Of a stretch of 37,356 nt of DNA, positions 24,701-35,709 are shown piece by piece (positions within the stretch are counted from its first letter, which is position 1; the number at the start of each line of letters is the position of its first letter). Made by a program: the position numbers and the translations under genes. This DNA comes from Streptomyces thermovulgaris (GTDB lineage: Bacteria > Actinomycetota > Actinomycetes > Streptomycetales > Streptomycetaceae): NCBI RefSeq assembly GCF_002155915.1, contig NZ_MUME01000040.1:1-37356 (forward strand), written 5' to 3'. The notes beneath the pieces were generated by a model. It was not told the origin of the DNA and ran no database searches. It saw only the letters and a list, made by a program, of their open reading frames with translations.

Positions 24701-27700
24701 GCCGGTCGCGTCGATGAGCTCGATCGAGCGGCCGAGGCCGTCGTAGTCGAACCTGGTGGTGCCGGCCGGATCGGTCACGGACGTGGGCTCGCCCGCCGGG
24801 TTGTAGGTACTGGTCGTGGTGACGCCGCCCGGTGTCGTGGAGGCGACCTGGTTGTCCGCGTCGTCCCAGGTGTAGCGGGTGACCAGGTTCACCGGGCCCG
24901 GGTAGCGCTCGATCGTGGTGGCGGTCAGCTGCCGCCCGAGCTCGTCGTAGGTGGCCTCGGTGCGGGCGCCGGTCGGGTCCGTGACGGAGAGCAGGAGGCC
25001 GGTGGGCGTCCAGGTGTAGCGGGTCACGCCGCCGCCTTCGGTGTCCGTGGCCGGTCCCGCGACCAGGCCGGGGTCGGGCTGTGCCCGCAGGGCGTCCGCC
25101 GGGCTCGCGACCGGGTCGGTCCTGCTGGTGAGCCGGCCGAACTGGTCGTAGTCGTAGCGGGTGGTGCGGCCGAGCGGGTCGGTGACCGACTGCGGCAGAC
25201 CGAGTGCGTTGTAGGTGGTGCGGGTGGTCGCGGTGAGCGGGGTGCTGCTGCCCGGCGGTGTGTAGTCGGGCAGGGTCACGGCGGTCGTGCGGCCGAGCAG
25301 GTCGACCTCGGTGCGGGTCACCTTCCCCCGGGCGTCCTTGGTCTCGGTGGTCTCGCCGAAGGTGTTGTAGCCGATCAGCGTGGTCGGCCTGACCGTGGTG
25401 GCCGTGCCGCCGTTCTCCTCGGCCTGGACGGCCGGGGCGGTCTCCTGCACCAGGCGGCCGAGTTCGTCGTGACGGTAGGTGGTGGTGTACGCGGACGCGT
25501 CGGCGCCGGCGGCGTTGCCGCGCGGGCTGACCGTGGTGAGCGGAAGACCGCGCTGGTCGTAGGTTGCGGTCGTGGTGTGGGTGCTGGTGCCGTCGGTGAC
25601 GGTCTGCCTCGTGAGGTTGCCCGCCGCGTCGTACTCCGCGGTCGTCGTGAGCTTCCTGCTGCCGGAGACGGTCTGCGTCTGCTCCGTCACCCGGTCGTCG
25701 GCGTCGTAGACGAAGGTGCTCGTCCGGTTCAGGCCGCCCGGGTCGAGAACACTGGTCCTGGTGCGGCCGAGCGCGTCCACCGTGTACGTCCACGTGGTCC
25801 TGCCGCCGCTCGTGACCTGCCGGATCAGATTGCCGGCCGGGTCGTAGGTGTTGGCTTCCAGGACGATGTCGTGCCTCGTGCCGTCGGCCTGGGTGACCTG
25901 CTCGGCCGTGACGGTGGCGGGCAGACCGTCGTCGAAGTAGGTGTAGGCGGTGGTGGCCCCCATCGCGTCGGTCGTGGACGCCAGACGGCCGGCCGGGTCG
26001 TAGGCGTTGGACACCACGGTCAGGTCCCGGACGGTGCCCGACGGGTCGCCGGTCCAGTCCTCCAGGACGGTGGTGGCGTGCTGTCCGCGCGCGGTGTAGG
26101 TGTACGTGAAGCGTGTGCCCGCCGGGTCGGTCGTGCCGGTGACCCGTCCCAGTTCGTCGTATTCGAACAGGGTGGTGTTCTGCTCGGCGTCGGTGATCCT
26201 GTCGTTCAGGCCGTGTGCGTCGTAGTGGTACGTCGTGGTGCGTTCGGGATCGCCGCCGGTGGTGTCCTCCGTCGTCTCGGACAGCAGGTTGCCGTCCTCG
26301 TCGTAGTCACGGGTGATCCTCGCGGTGTGGGTGGTGCCGGTGATCTCGTTCCTCACCGCGGCGCCGGTCTCGGTGACGGCACGGGAGGCCGCGTCGTACG
26401 CGTAGCTCGTGGTCACGCCGTCGGGGAAGCTGTCGGAGATCTGCTTTTCGGACGTCACCCGGCCCAGCCCGTCGTACGTGTACTGCGTGACCAGCCCGGA
26501 CGGCGAGACGGCCTCGGCCAGGTCGCCGTTGGCGTAGTAGCGGTACGACGTCTGCGCGCCGCCCGGTGTGGTCCGTGTCGCCACCAGGCCGGCCGGGGTG
26601 GTTCCGCCGCCGACCGCGGTCTCGGTGCCGGTGGTGTAGGTGGTGGAGGCCGTGCTGCCGTCCGGGCGGACGGCGGTGAGGGGCAGGCCGAGGGAGTTGT
26701 AGGTGTAGGAGGTGCAGTAGCGGTTGTCGAGGTGGTCGCTGGACCGCTGGTCGCGGTAGGTCAGCAGCTTGTCGTTGCGCGGGTCGAGCGGGTCGCTGCT
26801 GTTGAGGTGGTACGAGGAGAAACTCGTCCAGCAGGAGTCGGCGTCCCGGCAGGTCGTGGCCGACACCACGTTGCCGCGGGCATCACGGCCGGTGACGGTG
26901 GCATGCCCGTTGGGGTCGGTGACCGTGTGCAGGAAGCCGCCGGTGTCATAGGCGTAGGACGTGACCGCGCCCGTGGCGTCGGTGCGGGAGACGACGCGCC
27001 GGCCGTGCAGGGCGTCGTAGGTGGTCCTGCTGGTCTTCTGCTTCGGGTCGGTGAGGGTGATCGTGGCCGTCAGACCGGAGTCCACGCCCTCGGCCTGTGC
27101 GCGGTAGTGGGCGGAGACCTGGTCGGCGGTCAGTGCCTTGCGGTAGAGGGCGACCTCGTCGATGTCGCCTTTGAAGTAGTACGTGTCCGCGGGCAGCCCC
27201 ATCCAGCCGGAGCTTCCGTAGCCGCCGCCGATGTAGGCGTAGGGGCGTGCCTGCTCCGTGAGCGCGCCGTTCAGGGAACCGACCTTGACGCCGTCCAGGT
27301 AGAGGGTCTGCGTCGTGCCGGAGGCCGACAGGACCACGTGGTGCCATTCCCCGTCCGTCACCGTCTGCGCCGAGACGATCGGGGTGGCTCCGGAGACGTC
27401 GGCGAGGTAGAACTCGCCGCGGAGCTTGCCGGCACCGTCGATGTTGAGCACCGGGCGCCAGGAGGTCGGTGTCTGACCGATGGGCTGGTTCTGGAATCCG
27501 AGCAGCACGGCCGACGGGGTCGAGGTGCGGAACCACATCTCCGCCGACAACTCGCTCGTTCCCTTGGGGAGGGAGCCGGGCACTTCGATGTGACCGCCAC
27601 GACCGAGGTGGACCGCCCGGTTGTCCCCGACTCCGAACACACCGGTGGCGTCGAGAGCAGACTGGCGCACAGTGCCCTGGTCCGCCCTGAAGACGGCATT

Positions 27701-30700
27701 CATGTCCGGACCGCCGACCTCACTGCGCAGTGCGGTGCCGGAGGCCTCGCCCAGCCGCCAGTACGCGACCGGTGCATCCGCGACGACGACACCCCGATAC
27801 TGGCCTCCCGTTCCCTTCACCAGGGCCGTGCGAGCCTGGATGTGCTGGTTGGGGGTGTCGGTGCTGCCCGGCCGAAGGCGCAACATCCAAGGGTATGTCC
27901 ACCCCTTGGTGCCGTCGGGGTTGGTGGTCTGCGTGAATGGGACCAATGCCTTGTCGTAGAAGGCGACTTCATCAATCTGGCCGGTGAAATTGCGATAGCC
28001 GTTTGCCTGACCGTCCCATCCGCTGGAGGCGTAGCCGCCGCCGATGAGCACGTGGGCATGACGCAGAGGCTCGACACCACTGGCCGTCTGCCCCTGGTAC
28101 TCGCCGTCCACGAAGAGCACTTGGGCACCCTCGTTGCCGGTGAGCAGGACGTGGTGCCACTTGTTGTCGTTGACCGCCTGCTTCGACAGGATGCTGCTCG
28201 CGCTGGGGGTGAACTTGCCGCGCAGCTTGCCGGCGGAGTCGATCACCAGCATGGGACGCCAGCCGGTCGGGGTGTTCCCGAACTCGGCGTTCTGGTGAGT
28301 GACCAGCACACCGGAATCGGCGGTCTTGAACCACAGCTCCACCGACATCGACCTGCCCTGGCCCAGGGACTCGACAGGAACCTCGACCGCCCCGTCACCG
28401 GTGAAACCGGCGGCCGTGTCGTCACCGTCGGCGAAGATGCCCGGGCTGCCCAGTCGCACGTCGTCCAGGTAGGCGCCGGTCAGGTCATCGCTCAGGGGAC
28501 TCGCGGCCTGTGCACCGCTGCGTTCGCCCAGCCGCCAGTAGCCGGTGGGGCCGCTGCGCTGGATCGTCTTCGCATAGGAGGACGAGGCGGTCGCATACGA
28601 AGGGGCGGAGACTTTCCAGGTGCCGCCGTTCGCGTCGGTGTGCTGGGTCAGCCGGCCGCTGACGGGATCGTGGACGGCGGTGGCATGCACCCGGCCGGAC
28701 GGCAGGGTGACCTTGGTCATCTGGCCGGTCACGGCCCTGGCCGCGTAGTGCTCGGCGACCGTGGCCGCGTCCAGCGGGTGGTCGTAGAAGGCGACCTCGT
28801 CCATCTGGCCCTTGAAGTAGTAGTCGCCACCGGGCAGCCCCATCCATCCGAAGCTGCCGTAGCCGCCGCCGAGATAGGCGTTGGCACCGGACTGGTCGAT
28901 GATCGTCCCGTTCAGGGAGCCGACCTTGGCCCCGTCCAGGTACAGCGTCTGGGTGGTGGCGGAGGCGGACAACACCACGTGGTGCCACTTGCCGTCGGTC
29001 ACGGTCTGCGAGGACACGATGGGAGTCGCCCCGGAGACACCGGAGAGGTAGAACTCACCGCGGAGCTTGCCCGAGCTGTCGATGTTCAGCACCGGACGCC
29101 AGGAGGTCGGCTTCGTGCCGAGCTCGCCGTCCTGGAGTCCGAGCAGCACTCCGGTGGGCGTGCTCGTCTTGAACCACAGCTCGACGGCCGGGTATGCCAC
29201 CCCCTTCAGGGTGTCGGCGGGCAGTTCGATCACGGAGTCGGTGCCGTCGAAACCGACGGAGGTGTCCTCCGTTCCGGCGATGGCGGAGTCGGTGCCGAGC
29301 TGAATGTCGCGGTAGACGGCCTCCTTCAGCCCTGTACGGGAGACCGCCTCACTGGTCGCCGTCTCCCCTTCGCTCTCGCCCAGCCGCCAGTACGACGTGG
29401 GAGCGGCGTCCAGGACGCTGCTGCGGTAGACGGAGCCGTCGCCGTACTCGTAGACCGTGCACTTGGTGGCGGACGGTGCGCAGACCCTGGCCAGCCGATC
29501 GCCGTCGTAGTGGTAGGTCCAGGTCAGGCCGGGAGTGTTCGCGTCCACGGCGTTCGTGGTCACCGATGTGACGTGGCCGCCGGACCAGGTGAAGGTCAGT
29601 GAACGGCCCGAGAGGGTGTCGGTGACCTTCTTGATCGGGCCGCCGTCCTCCGCCTCGTGCGTGACGGCCTGTGTGCGACCCGCCGCGTCGACGATCCGGG
29701 CCAGGGTGCCGCCGGGCATGAAGTGGTACGTGGCGCCGGAGCGTTCCCGCAGTGTCCAGCCCTCTCCTCCTTGGCGGACGAGAGTGAGCGTGCCGCCCGA
29801 CGGTCCGGTGTACGTGCCGTCGGGGTTCCGGCCGAAGCGCACCTGGGAGCCGTCGGACAGCGTCACCAGCACCGTCGACGTCTCCGGTTCCTCCCTCACC
29901 CGCATGTCCCAGCGTGTGGACCAGCCGGCGCCGAACGCTCCGTCGGTGCGCGGGTCGAGGGAGTTGTAGGTGCGAGTGACCGACAGTTCCGGTCCCACCG
30001 TGGTGATCGCCGCGTCCGTGGCCGCGGTGACGTAGTTGCCCGCCCGAGTGCCGATCTCCTTGCCGTCGTCCGCTCCGCCCAGATGGCTGGTCACGGTCGG
30101 CTGCGGCACCTGTGTGGTCAGCAGCGCCGGACCGGGCTGGGCCGATGTGGCGGCGCCGTCGTAGACGTAGGCGTACCAGGCGTACGACGTGCCCCAGGAC
30201 AGCCAGCCCGACGGCACCGCCCACTGCTGCGCGGTGCTGCGAGTGCCTTTCCTGCAGTTCTTGCGCAGGTTGCTGCCCTCGATCTCGCAGACCTCGAAGG
30301 TGTACTGGAGCGTCGCCTTCGGATAGTGGTCGGCGTCCGTTCCCTTCGCCCACAGGGTGGGAGTGAGGGAGTCGACCGTGACTCCGCTGCCCGGTGACTC
30401 GGCCGTCAGCTGCGGCGGGATGTTCACCGACGAGATCTTCACGGCAGGCCCGGGCACACCGGCGGAGGTGAAGCGGCTCACCCCGTAGTCGTCCATCGTC
30501 CACTGCACGGTGTACGTGGCGGGGGTCAGGGGCGCGATCTTCGCGTCCAGCGTCACGCTGTCGCCCGGCGCCACATTCTTGGGCATCTCCGTCCAGGCGA
30601 TCTTCGACTTGTCGGTGATTTCCTTGCCGGACGCGTCGAACAGGTTGTACCGCAGCTTGTAGTTGCCGCCCTTCGGCCAGGTTTCCTGGCCCTGATTGGT

Positions 30701-32410
30701 GACGGTGACCTTTTGCACGCCCTGCGTGGTGGCGGTCACGGGTGCGGTGAAGTCACCGAGCTTGTACGTGGCTCCGTACTTCGTCCAAGTGACGTCCAGA
30801 CTGGGCTTGCCGTTCGGGTAGTCGTCCGAACCGAACTGTTTCCAGCCCTTGGAGTCCGTCGTGGACGCCTTCACCGCCAGGCCGTAGTTCTTCTTCCGGC
30901 CGTGCGTCCAGTCGTCCACCAGCGTGCGGCCGGCCGAACCGAGCTTGATGGTCTCCCAGGCCGGACCGCACGACCATGTCTCCGTTCCCGCCGGACGCCA
31001 GCCGTGCGCGAAGCTCTTCGACGCCAGCGACGAACCGGTCGACGGTCCCGGCCACTTCGACGTCGTGGTCTCCGACCAGTTCGAGGTGATCGGATGCACC
31101 GTCACCGGCCGTGCCGTGCACGAGTACGACCACGTGTTGTAGAGGGCCAGGTTGGCTCCCAGCACCCAGGCGTTCTTCAGCGTGCTCTCGACACCCGAGA
31201 AGCGGAGGAAGGCCGCCGCCTTGTGACTGCCGCCGTCGTAGGTGCCCACCTTCAGCACGGTGTCCGAGGCGAAGTTCTGGTTGTACGGGTACTCCACGTA
31301 CGTTCCGGAGGTGGCGGCGAAGGACTTCACCGACGGGTCGACCCGCACCGGGAACACCCGCTCCGGTGCGTTCAGCCAGTCCGCGTCCAGTCGCATCACG
31401 ACGACCTGACGGCCGTTCTTCTCGTCCAGGCTGTAGTCGACCCCGGAGGACACCGCGCCCTCGGTGGAGTCACCTGATGTCGCGGAGTCCTGCATCCATC
31501 CCGGCGGCATCCAGGCCCGCCGTGCCCCGTCGGCATCGGTGAAGACAATGCCGCCGTGACCGTCCAGAGCAGCCGTCAGCCCCTCGAGCTCCAGCGGGAA
31601 GCGCCATTCCAGGGGCGCGGTCCTGTCATGAAGGACCACCACCTCCTTCACCGAGGAGCCACCCGCCACCAGCTCTACGTCGGAGGCGTCCCGCACCCCC
31701 GCATAGGTGATCCGGCTGCCTTCGACCCGCCCCGTGACTGCATCGGCCCCCTCGATGGAGTACCCCACCGACAGGCCGTCGCCGAGTCCCATCCGCACCA
31801 GCGGATCCGCGTCGGCGGAGCCGGCGAAGAACACCGGTGACTCGGTCGACTCCGTCTCCCAGCCCGGCTCGCTCACGTCCATCGTCCGTGCGCCCGAGTC
31901 GTCCTGGCGCACCAGCGTGGTGTCGATGGTCTTCCAGCTGCCGTCCTTCGCGCGGAAGTTCACCGATTCGGTGTAGAAGCGTGTGGTGTAGGTGCCGTCC
32001 GCGTTCCGGTACGTGCGCCGGCGTTCCCCGCGTTCGCCCTTGAGTTCCTTGCTGTGCCTGGGGTCGAAGCCCTGCACGGCGGGCGTCCTGGGCGCCCGCG
32101 TCTTCCGCACCGGCCCCGGCTTCGGCAGTTTCGGAGTGCTGGCCAGCCGGGTCATCCCCGCCTCGTTCTCGACGGGCAGCTCACCGCGGTTCGTGAGCGG
32201 CCCCGCATGCCCGCCCTTGGCGGAAGCAGCCGTCGCGTCCGCGGTCGCGGAGTGGCTGCGTTCGGCCGCAGAACCCCATCGTTGCCTGGGGGCTTCCTCT
32301 CCGGAACTGTTTCTCGTCCACTGATCCACCGCAAGCACGGTCTGCTCAGTGCCTGCCAGAACGGCCAGCACGAACGCGACAGCGACAACAAGCGGACGTA
32401 CTGGACGCAC
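21710..32410 (-). CDS. Giant secreted RHS/YD-repeat polymorphic toxin with C-terminal nuclease
   Basis: A 3566-residue protein. Signal peptide at residues 1-30 ([20 protein letters not shown]). A DNRLRE-like region at about 350-540 is followed by Ig/Fn3-like parts, and an RHS opening ([27 protein letters not shown]) near 800. Three LamG-like domains, each starting YWRLGE and ending near DEVAFYD, lie at about 1000-1225, 1285-1495 and 1545-1775. YD repeats run from about 1790 to 3140 and end in the RHS hallmark [19 protein letters not shown] basic Pro/Cys linker leads to a nuclease tip at about 3387-3566 with [20 protein letters not shown] (His about 3438), like NucA/EndA-type DNA/RNA non-specific endonucleases. 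GTG 32410 was chosen because GAGGTGGGGGA lies just upstream and it starts the signal peptide; an upstream GTG at 32473 would bury it. The immunity gene is 37 bases downstream. Confidence 0.92.
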   Translation of the reverse strand: MRPVRPLVVAVAFVLAVLAGTEQTVLAVDQWTRNSSGEEAPRQRWGSAAERSHSATADATAASAKGGHAGPLTNRGELPVENEAGMTRLASTPKLPKPGPVRKTRAPRTPAVQGFDPRHSKELKGERGERRRTYRNADGTYTTRFYTESVNFRAKDGSWKTIDTTLVRQDDSGARTMDVSEPGWETESTESPVFFAGSADADPLVRMGLGDGLSVGYSIEGADAVTGRVEGSRITYAGVRDASDVELVAGGSSVKEVVVLHDRTAPLEWRFPLELEGLTAALDGHGGIVFTDADGARRAWMPPGWMQDSATSGDSTEGAVSSGVDYSLDEKNGRQVVVMRLDADWLNAPERVFPVRVDPSVKSFAATSGTYVEYPYNQNFASDTVLKVGTYDGGSHKAAAFLRFSGVESTLKNAWVLGANLALYNTWSYSCTARPVTVHPITSNWSETTTSKWPGPSTGSSLASKSFAHGWRPAGTETWSCGPAWETIKLGSAGRTLVDDWTHGRKKNYGLAVKASTTDSKGWKQFGSDDYPNGKPSLDVTWTKYGATYKLGDFTAPVTATTQGVQKVTVTNQGQETWPKGGNYKLRYNLFDASGKEITDKSKIAWTEMPKNVAPGDSVTLDAKIAPLTPATYTVQWTMDDYGVSRFTSAGVPGPAVKISSVNIPPQLTAESPGSGVTVDSLTPTLWAKGTDADHYPKATLQYTFEVCEIEGSNLRKNCRKGTRSTAQQWAVPSGWLSWGTSYAWYAYVYDGAATSAQPGPALLTTQVPQPTVTSHLGGADDGKEIGTRAGNYVTAATDAAITTVGPELSVTRTYNSLDPRTDGAFGAGWSTRWDMRVREEPETSTVLVTLSDGSQVRFGRNPDGTYTGPSGGTLTLVRQGGEGWTLRERSGATYHFMPGGTLARIVDAAGRTQAVTHEAEDGGPIKKVTDTLSGRSLTFTWSGGHVTSVTTNAVDANTPGLTWTYHYDGDRLARVCAPSATKCTVYEYGDGSVYRSSVLDAAPTSYWRLGESEGETATSEAVSRTGLKEAVYRDIQLGTDSAIAGTEDTSVGFDGTDSVIELPADTLKGVAYPAVELWFKTSTPTGVLLGLQDGELGTKPTSWRPVLNIDSSGKLRGEFYLSGVSGATPIVSSQTVTDGKWHHVVLSASATTQTLYLDGAKVGSLNGTIIDQSGANAYLGGGYGSFGWMGLPGGDYYFKGQMDEVAFYDHPLDAATVAEHYAARAVTGQMTKVTLPSGRVHATAVHDPVSGRLTQHTDANGGTWKVSAPSYATASSSYAKTIQRSGPTGYWRLGERSGAQAASPLSDDLTGAYLDDVRLGSPGIFADGDDTAAGFTGDGAVEVPVESLGQGRSMSVELWFKTADSGVLVTHQNAEFGNTPTGWRPMLVIDSAGKLRGKFTPSASSILSKQAVNDNKWHHVLLTGNEGAQVLFVDGEYQGQTASGVEPLRHAHVLIGGGYASSGWDGQANGYRNFTGQIDEVAFYDKALVPFTQTTNPDGTKGWTYPWMLRLRPGSTDTPNQHIQARTALVKGTGGQYRGVVVADAPVAYWRLGEASGTALRSEVGGPDMNAVFRADQGTVRQSALDATGVFGVGDNRAVHLGRGGHIEVPGSLPKGTSELSAEMWFRTSTPSAVLLGFQNQPIGQTPTSWRPVLNIDGAGKLRGEFYLADVSGATPIVSAQTVTDGEWHHVVLSASGTTQTLYLDGVKVGSLNGALTEQARPYAYIGGGYGSSGWMGLPADTYYFKGDIDEVALYRKALTADQVSAHYRAQAEGVDSGLTATITLTDPKQKTSRTTYDALHGRRVVSRTDATGAVTSYAYDTGGFLHTVTDPNGHATVTGRDARGNVVSATTCRDADSCWTSFSSYHLNSSDPLDPRNDKLLTYRDQRSSDHLDNRYCTSYTYNSLGLPLTAVRPDGSTASTTYTTGTETAVGGGTTPAGLVATRTTPGGAQTSYRYYANGDLAEAVSPSGLVTQYTYDGLGRVTSEKQISDSFPDGVTTSYAYDAASRAVTETGAAVRNEITGTTHTARITRDYDEDGNLLSETTEDTTGGDPERTTTYHYDAHGLNDRITDAEQNTTLFEYDELGRVTGTTDPAGTRFTYTYTARGQHATTVLEDWTGDPSGTVRDLTVVSNAYDPAGRLASTTDAMGATTAYTYFDDGLPATVTAEQVTQADGTRHDIVLEANTYDPAGNLIRQVTSGGRTTWTYTVDALGRTRTSVLDPGGLNRTSTFVYDADDRVTEQTQTVSGSRKLTTTAEYDAAGNLTRQTVTDGTSTHTTTATYDQRGLPLTTVSPRGNAAGADASAYTTTYRHDELGRLVQETAPAVQAEENGGTATTVRPTTLIGYNTFGETTETKDARGKVTRTEVDLLGRTTAVTLPDYTPPGSSTPLTATTRTTYNALGLPQSVTDPLGRTTRYDYDQFGRLTSRTDPVASPADALRAQPDPGLVAGPATDTEGGGVTRYTWTPTGLLLSVTDPTGARTEATYDELGRQLTATTIERYPGPVNLVTRYTWDDADNQVASTTPGGVTTTSTYNPAGEPTSVTDPAGTTRFDYDGLGRSIELIDATGRRTTIAYDALGNVVATTDYGTGTTALRTTTAEYDADGNRTAVISPETRARTTFTYDALGRVTTQVEPVSGGESITTAFGYDATGNRTRLTDGRGNTTVYTFNSWGLPESTIEPATDAHPDAADRTWTTVYDEAGQAVTELLPGGVKRERTYDGLGRLIRETGTGAEAVTTDRTFGYDLAGRLTSVGSDNPLTPNTYTYNDRGQLLTADGPAGVVNYTYDADGNMTERRDAKNTTSYRYDSAGRLDWLKDEMTGAGIWYEWDAAGRPVMERYATQLEASTKWVESARRSYGYDSLGRLTADTIITPDETTSIATTTYAYDLDDQLTRKETTGTAGAGEHVYGYDQAGRLSYWTNGGQTTHYEWDAAGNRVRAGAVTAEYDERNRLLTDGSSTYRYTARGTLATVETGTDSRSLAFDAFERKVTDGASTYTYDSLDRVAKNGSTAFRYDGGSNNLLGDGTTDYSRTPDGSLLASADGTTTQWSVTDQHTDLVAGLSVDGTEVTGSTAYDPFGTKIVTEGSMPAVGYQSGWTDPVSGDVNMAARWYQPGTGTFVSRDTWQLDGSPSAELNRYLYADADPLSGIDPTGHNRICACAGGGFFLRNGGGARVGGSRPRTTKSTKAPVRNRSRGRTSYRDRHYDICSSRNPLCVRYRSGNRPKPVRSTAPARGVTGRCTITFCGTRGSFSTTPYRGTGGPVRTGGTRRTGTVKPPKPPTPQNPNRGKNPTPAPARPAPRPSVDIARIQQQALQQAVVLDQRHVIEMALAGTQPFTPDEVDDYEFAPDTTADSDARDDAPSDCRRQGTGWVEYGPRDVAHGNRATGVEACLDLAYVIAHPGTPTETRNGIKPPGYDWARAYVGYLGGRPRDVNACHLLGAQLGGSGTDLANLATCGTDANSKVGKPRTPIPPIDSMLDFEETVRSLIDSRHVVRYGVTPLYRGSRTVPYEFQMSYTAWDSGGRYVGADATTVSNLIYTAGQGWKNLGTAIDSRTGVDVPWPGQP

Positions 32411-32880
32411 GGAATCCCCCACCTCAAGGAAGCAAAGTCGGGGAAGTTTTAAATGATCTTCATTGGGACCCACAAGGCATTCACACCTCTTACTTCATGT
32501 GAAGTGATCGTGTTCACAAGCGATGTGACTCGAAACCGCGTCAATTGAGGCGCGCTTGCGGCTCGTCCGGTGCTTGCCCGCGATCGACCGGCGCAACGAT
32601 CGCCGACGTCGGCCGGGAAGGTGGTCGACACAACCGGCCCGCTCACGCCTTTCTCCAGGGCGACGCACCGGCCGCCCGAAGGCTGACGACGGCAGCCGCC
32701 GGTCCATGGAGTTCGGCGAGTCGCGGAAGTGGTACTGCCGGGTATGGGCGATCTCGTCATGGTGGTGGTGATACGACGTCGGGCACGACGGGGACACGAC
32801 CATGCCGCACATGACCGTGTTCGCCGGGAACCAGTGGATACGCCGTCGCCTGAAGTCACGAGGCCGGGCGGGAGGAGTCG
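32411..32880. other. Control region upstream of the RHS toxin gene
   Basis: About 470 bases without a credible gene. The 100 bases next to the toxin start are markedly AT-richer than the rest of the window and should contain the promoter. A 14-bp inverted repeat lies at 32492-32505. On the - strand TTGACG (complement of 32539-32544) is a possible -35 element; no clear -10 was seen. Confidence 0.4.
32492..32505. promoter_or_regulatory. Inverted repeat upstream of the RHS toxin gene
   Basis: ACTTCA-TG-TGAAGT is a perfect inverted repeat 82-95 bases before the toxin start, in the AT-rich promoter zone. It is a candidate operator; no cognate regulator is identified. Confidence 0.35.
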
Positions 32881-33490
32881 CCCGGCCGGACCGTTCTCGG
32901 GGAGCCGCTCGTCCTGCACCGCACCGAGAAGGAAGGGGCGCCGGGCTCGCGGTCTTCCTCGGCCCGGGCGAGGCGGTGCCGCGGCTCGGCCCGGTCGGGG
33001 AGGCCCACTTCCCGCCCACCGGCCGTGTCGCGGACGCGCTCGCCGCGGTCGGGCCCGCGGATGCGGCCGGGGCCTGTCCGTGGCAGCCGTCGGGCGGGAT
33101 GCAGCAGCGGGTGGCGATCGCGCGGGCCCCGGCGTACGAGCCGGAGGTGCTGCTGATGGACGAGCCGCTCGCGGCCGTCGACGCCCGGACCCGGGCCGGC
33201 CCGGAGGACCTGGTGCGGGGGCTGTGGCGGGAGCGGGACGTCACGGTCCTGTTCGTCACCCGTGACATCGACGAAGCGGTCCGTCCCGGCCGGCGGGCGA
33301 TCGTCCTGTCCCCTCCCCCGCCGTCGTCCAGGAGCAGCTCGAGGCCGGCCTGCACGGCGAGCGGGACCAGGTGCGCACACGGGTGGCCCCGCGCTTCGCC
33401 GAGCTGCGGACCCGGGTGTACGAGCAGATCCGGGCGGCGAGGCGCGGGGCACCTGCGGTCACAAAGTCCGGTACACCTCCACCTCGCTGA
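32880..33490 (+). pseudogene. Broken ABC-transporter ATPase (nitrate/sulfonate/taurine type)
   Basis: The C-terminal half of an ABC ATPase of the SsuB/TauB/NrtD kind can be read: signature PSGGMQQRVAIARA (normally LSGGMQQR), Walker B EVLLMDEPLAAVDARTRA, and WRERDVTVLFVTRDIDEAV, where the H-loop His is replaced by Arg (33259-33285). After IVLSP near 33311 the frame shifts (a base missing in a C-rich run) and continues as PSPAVVQEQLEAGLHGERDQVRTRVAPRFAELRTRVYEQIRAARRG. The N-terminal half with Walker A is absent or unrecognisable. Thus truncation, a frameshift and lost catalytic residues all say pseudogene. Its 3' end overlaps the end of the convergent glucanase gene. No permease or binding-protein gene is nearby. 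Confidence 0.8.
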
Positions 33491-35642
33491 ACTGTCCGGC
33501 GGGCCAGCCGGTGTTGGCGTGGACCGTCAGCCGCAGCCAGCGCAGGCTGGTGCCGTCGGGCAGGGACACGGTGACCGTGTTGCCGGTCGCCGGGTCGAAG
33601 CGGTAGTCCCGGGAGCCGACCACGGTCGAGTACGCCGAGCCGTCGGTGCTTCCCTGCACGGTGACGGTCTGGGTGCGTGCGCCCCAGACCGTCAGCGGCG
33701 GCAGTTTCAGCACCAGCCGGCGCACGTCCTGCCGGGAGCCGAGGTCGACCGTCCAGGACTGCGGGAAGGCGTGGTTGGTGGACTCCCAGTAGGTGTGTGC
33801 GTCGCCGTCGACCGCCTTGCCGGGCGTGTAGACGTCCTGGGAGCCGGTGGCGGTGGCGGGGCGGCCCTGGGCGAGGTTGCGGTCCGGGTCGGGGTCGGGG
33901 TTGCCCTGGCCGGGCTGCGGCCAGGTCGAGCAGTCCGACCAGAGGCCGTCCCAGCCCGAGTTGCCGCCGCCGTCAACCAGTGTGAAGGTGCCGGAGCCGG
34001 GCGGGTAGGGGCAGTTGTACACGCCCGCCGCACCCACTCCGGTGGCGGTGACGTTCCGGAAGGTGGCCGTGCCCTGTGTCTCGGCCTGCACGACGACCGT
34101 ACCGGTGTTCCGCACGGTCGCGCCGTTCACGGTGACGCCTCTGACCGGGTGTCCCTGGCCGCTGCCCGACACGAACTCGAAGGCGCTGTACGGGCTGTCG
34201 GTGATCGTGGTGTTGGTGATGTTGACGGTGGCGTTGAGGGCGCTGTCGTAGGAGTCCACGCGCAGCGCGCCCATGGGGTGGTTCCAGTTGGGGTTCATCG
34301 CGCCGGTGCGCACCAGGGTGTTGCCGTCGACCGTGATCGTGCCGGCCAGCGGGAAGAACGGGTCGAGGAACTTCTGGTTGGAGATCGCGATGCCGCTGCC
34401 CAGGGCGTTGGTGTCGAGGATCAGGTTGTTCCTCACCGTGATGTCGGTGCCGCCGTAGATGGCGATGCCGTTGGCGAGGTTGGGCTGGGAGATGGTGTTG
34501 TTCTCGAAGCTGCTGTCGGTGTTCGGGCTGTACAGCGACCACATGGCCAGCGAGTCGTCGCCCTGGTTGCGCAGGAAGTTGTTGCGGACCTTCACTCCCC
34601 TGGCGGTGCCGTTGAGGTTGAGGCCGTCGGCGGTGGTGTCGAGGATGCGGTTGTTCTCGACGACGAGGTTGTCGTTGTTGCCGGTCAGCCACAGCCCGAC
34701 CTTGAGGTGCTGGAGCCACATGCCCGAGACGGAGGAGTTCGGCCCCAGGGAGCCGTTGACGAAGTTGTCGGGGCTGGAGTCGACGCGCTCGGTGACCTCG
34801 CCGATGACCGCGAAGTCCTTGATGTGGACGCCTCCGGAGGAGTGCTGCTGGTCGATGAAGCGGGAGGTGCGGACGACGGAGTGCCAGCTGCCCGCTCCCT
34901 GGAGGGTGACGTTCTGGACGCCGCTCAGGGAGGAGGTCAGCCGGTACTCGCCCGGCGGGATCCACACCACCCCGCCCTGGGCGGCGGCGATGGCGTCCCG
35001 GAAGGCCTGGGTGGAGTCGTTCCGGCCGGTGGGGTCGGCGCCCCTGGAGGTGACGGAGACCGATCCGGCGGGCTGGGAGGCGGCCTGCGGCACCTGTTCG
35101 AAGTCGGCCACGTCGACGGTGACCTGGACGTTCGTGGCCTGGAGGGCGACCTTGTCGCCCGCCTGGAGGTCCCGGCCGAGCAGCAGTCTGCTGTTGGCGT
35201 AGAAGTGGTGGGTCTTCGCGCCCGGGATCCAGGGGGTGTCGACGTAGGAGTACTTGGAGGTGACCTCGAGGGTCCTGGACAGCCTGGTGCCGTTGACGTA
35301 CACGTCGAGCGTGCCGGACTGGCCGTCGGGGACACTGGTGGAGACGTTCAGGGCGTTGGCGGCGCGTGGCACGGTGAACTCCACGCGCTGTCCCGGGTCC
35401 AGCCGGACGGCCTGGCGTCCGGAGGCCTCGGAGGCGAGGGTGCCCTGGGTGTAGTCGGGGCCGATCCTGGTGCCGTTGGTGACGGCGGACTCGGCCTCGA
35501 CCGAGGTGAAGGGGAGAGTGGCCCCGGCGGCCGCATGGGCGGTGGGTGCTCCGAGGGCGACGAGCATGCCGGCCGCGAGGGCGGCGGTCGCGCCGAGGAC
35601 CGGGATGCGCCACAGCGGTCTGGCGCTGCTGGTGCCGTGCAT
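33459..35642 (-). CDS. Secreted GH87-like alpha-1,3-glucanase (mycodextranase family) with CBM domains
   Basis: A 727-residue exported enzyme. The signal peptide ends near residue 38 (LGAPTAHA). A CBM35-like domain (VEAESAVTNGTRIGP, then DVADFEQV) lies at about 45-185. A right-handed parallel beta-helix domain at about 193-575 starts VTSRGADPTGRNDSTQAFRDAIAAAQGG and has many N-rich turns, including FLRNQGDDSLAMWSL, where the Asp pair matches the catalytic region of GH87. After a Pro/Asp linker, a C-terminal F5/8-type (CBM32) domain runs from about 595 to 727 (NLAQGRPATATGS to GQFSEVEVYRTL). GH87 enzymes cleave alpha-1,3- or mixed alpha-1,3/1,4-glucan such as fungal nigeran. AAGGGA seven bases before the ATG supports the start. 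It follows the GH13 gene by 67 bases, so the two are probably one operon. Confidence 0.85.
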   Translation of the reverse strand: MHGTSSARPLWRIPVLGATAALAAGMLVALGAPTAHAAAGATLPFTSVEAESAVTNGTRIGPDYTQGTLASEASGRQAVRLDPGQRVEFTVPRAANALNVSTSVPDGQSGTLDVYVNGTRLSRTLEVTSKYSYVDTPWIPGAKTHHFYANSRLLLGRDLQAGDKVALQATNVQVTVDVADFEQVPQAASQPAGSVSVTSRGADPTGRNDSTQAFRDAIAAAQGGVVWIPPGEYRLTSSLSGVQNVTLQGAGSWHSVVRTSRFIDQQHSSGGVHIKDFAVIGEVTERVDSSPDNFVNGSLGPNSSVSGMWLQHLKVGLWLTGNNDNLVVENNRILDTTADGLNLNGTARGVKVRNNFLRNQGDDSLAMWSLYSPNTDSSFENNTISQPNLANGIAIYGGTDITVRNNLILDTNALGSGIAISNQKFLDPFFPLAGTITVDGNTLVRTGAMNPNWNHPMGALRVDSYDSALNATVNITNTTITDSPYSAFEFVSGSGQGHPVRGVTVNGATVRNTGTVVVQAETQGTATFRNVTATGVGAAGVYNCPYPPGSGTFTLVDGGGNSGWDGLWSDCSTWPQPGQGNPDPDPDRNLAQGRPATATGSQDVYTPGKAVDGDAHTYWESTNHAFPQSWTVDLGSRQDVRRLVLKLPPLTVWGARTQTVTVQGSTDGSAYSTVVGSRDYRFDPATGNTVTVSLPDGTSLRWLRLTVHANTGWPAGQFSEVEVYRTL

Positions 35643-35709
35643 GTGCTGATCCCTTCGTGTGGGGTACGGGGATAGCGCGGTGCGGTCCGGCGGCCCGGCT
35701 GCGCGGGTT

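Noticed and set aside
23624..29602. Very long + strand open frame (about 1990 codons) opposite the RHS gene
   Set aside because: It is a GC-frame shadow of the RHS gene: low-complexity Gly/Val/Arg-rich translation with no domain, while the - strand gives clear YD repeats and LamG motifs.
32495..33355. 286-codon - strand frame between the toxin and glucanase genes
   Set aside because: It lies opposite the recognisable ABC ATPase fragment and has Arg/Ser/Pro-rich content without a domain.
32802..35675. 957-codon + strand frame
   Set aside because: Its first part is the ABC ATPase fragment, but the rest is antisense to the glucanase and encodes low-complexity sequence; it is not one gene.
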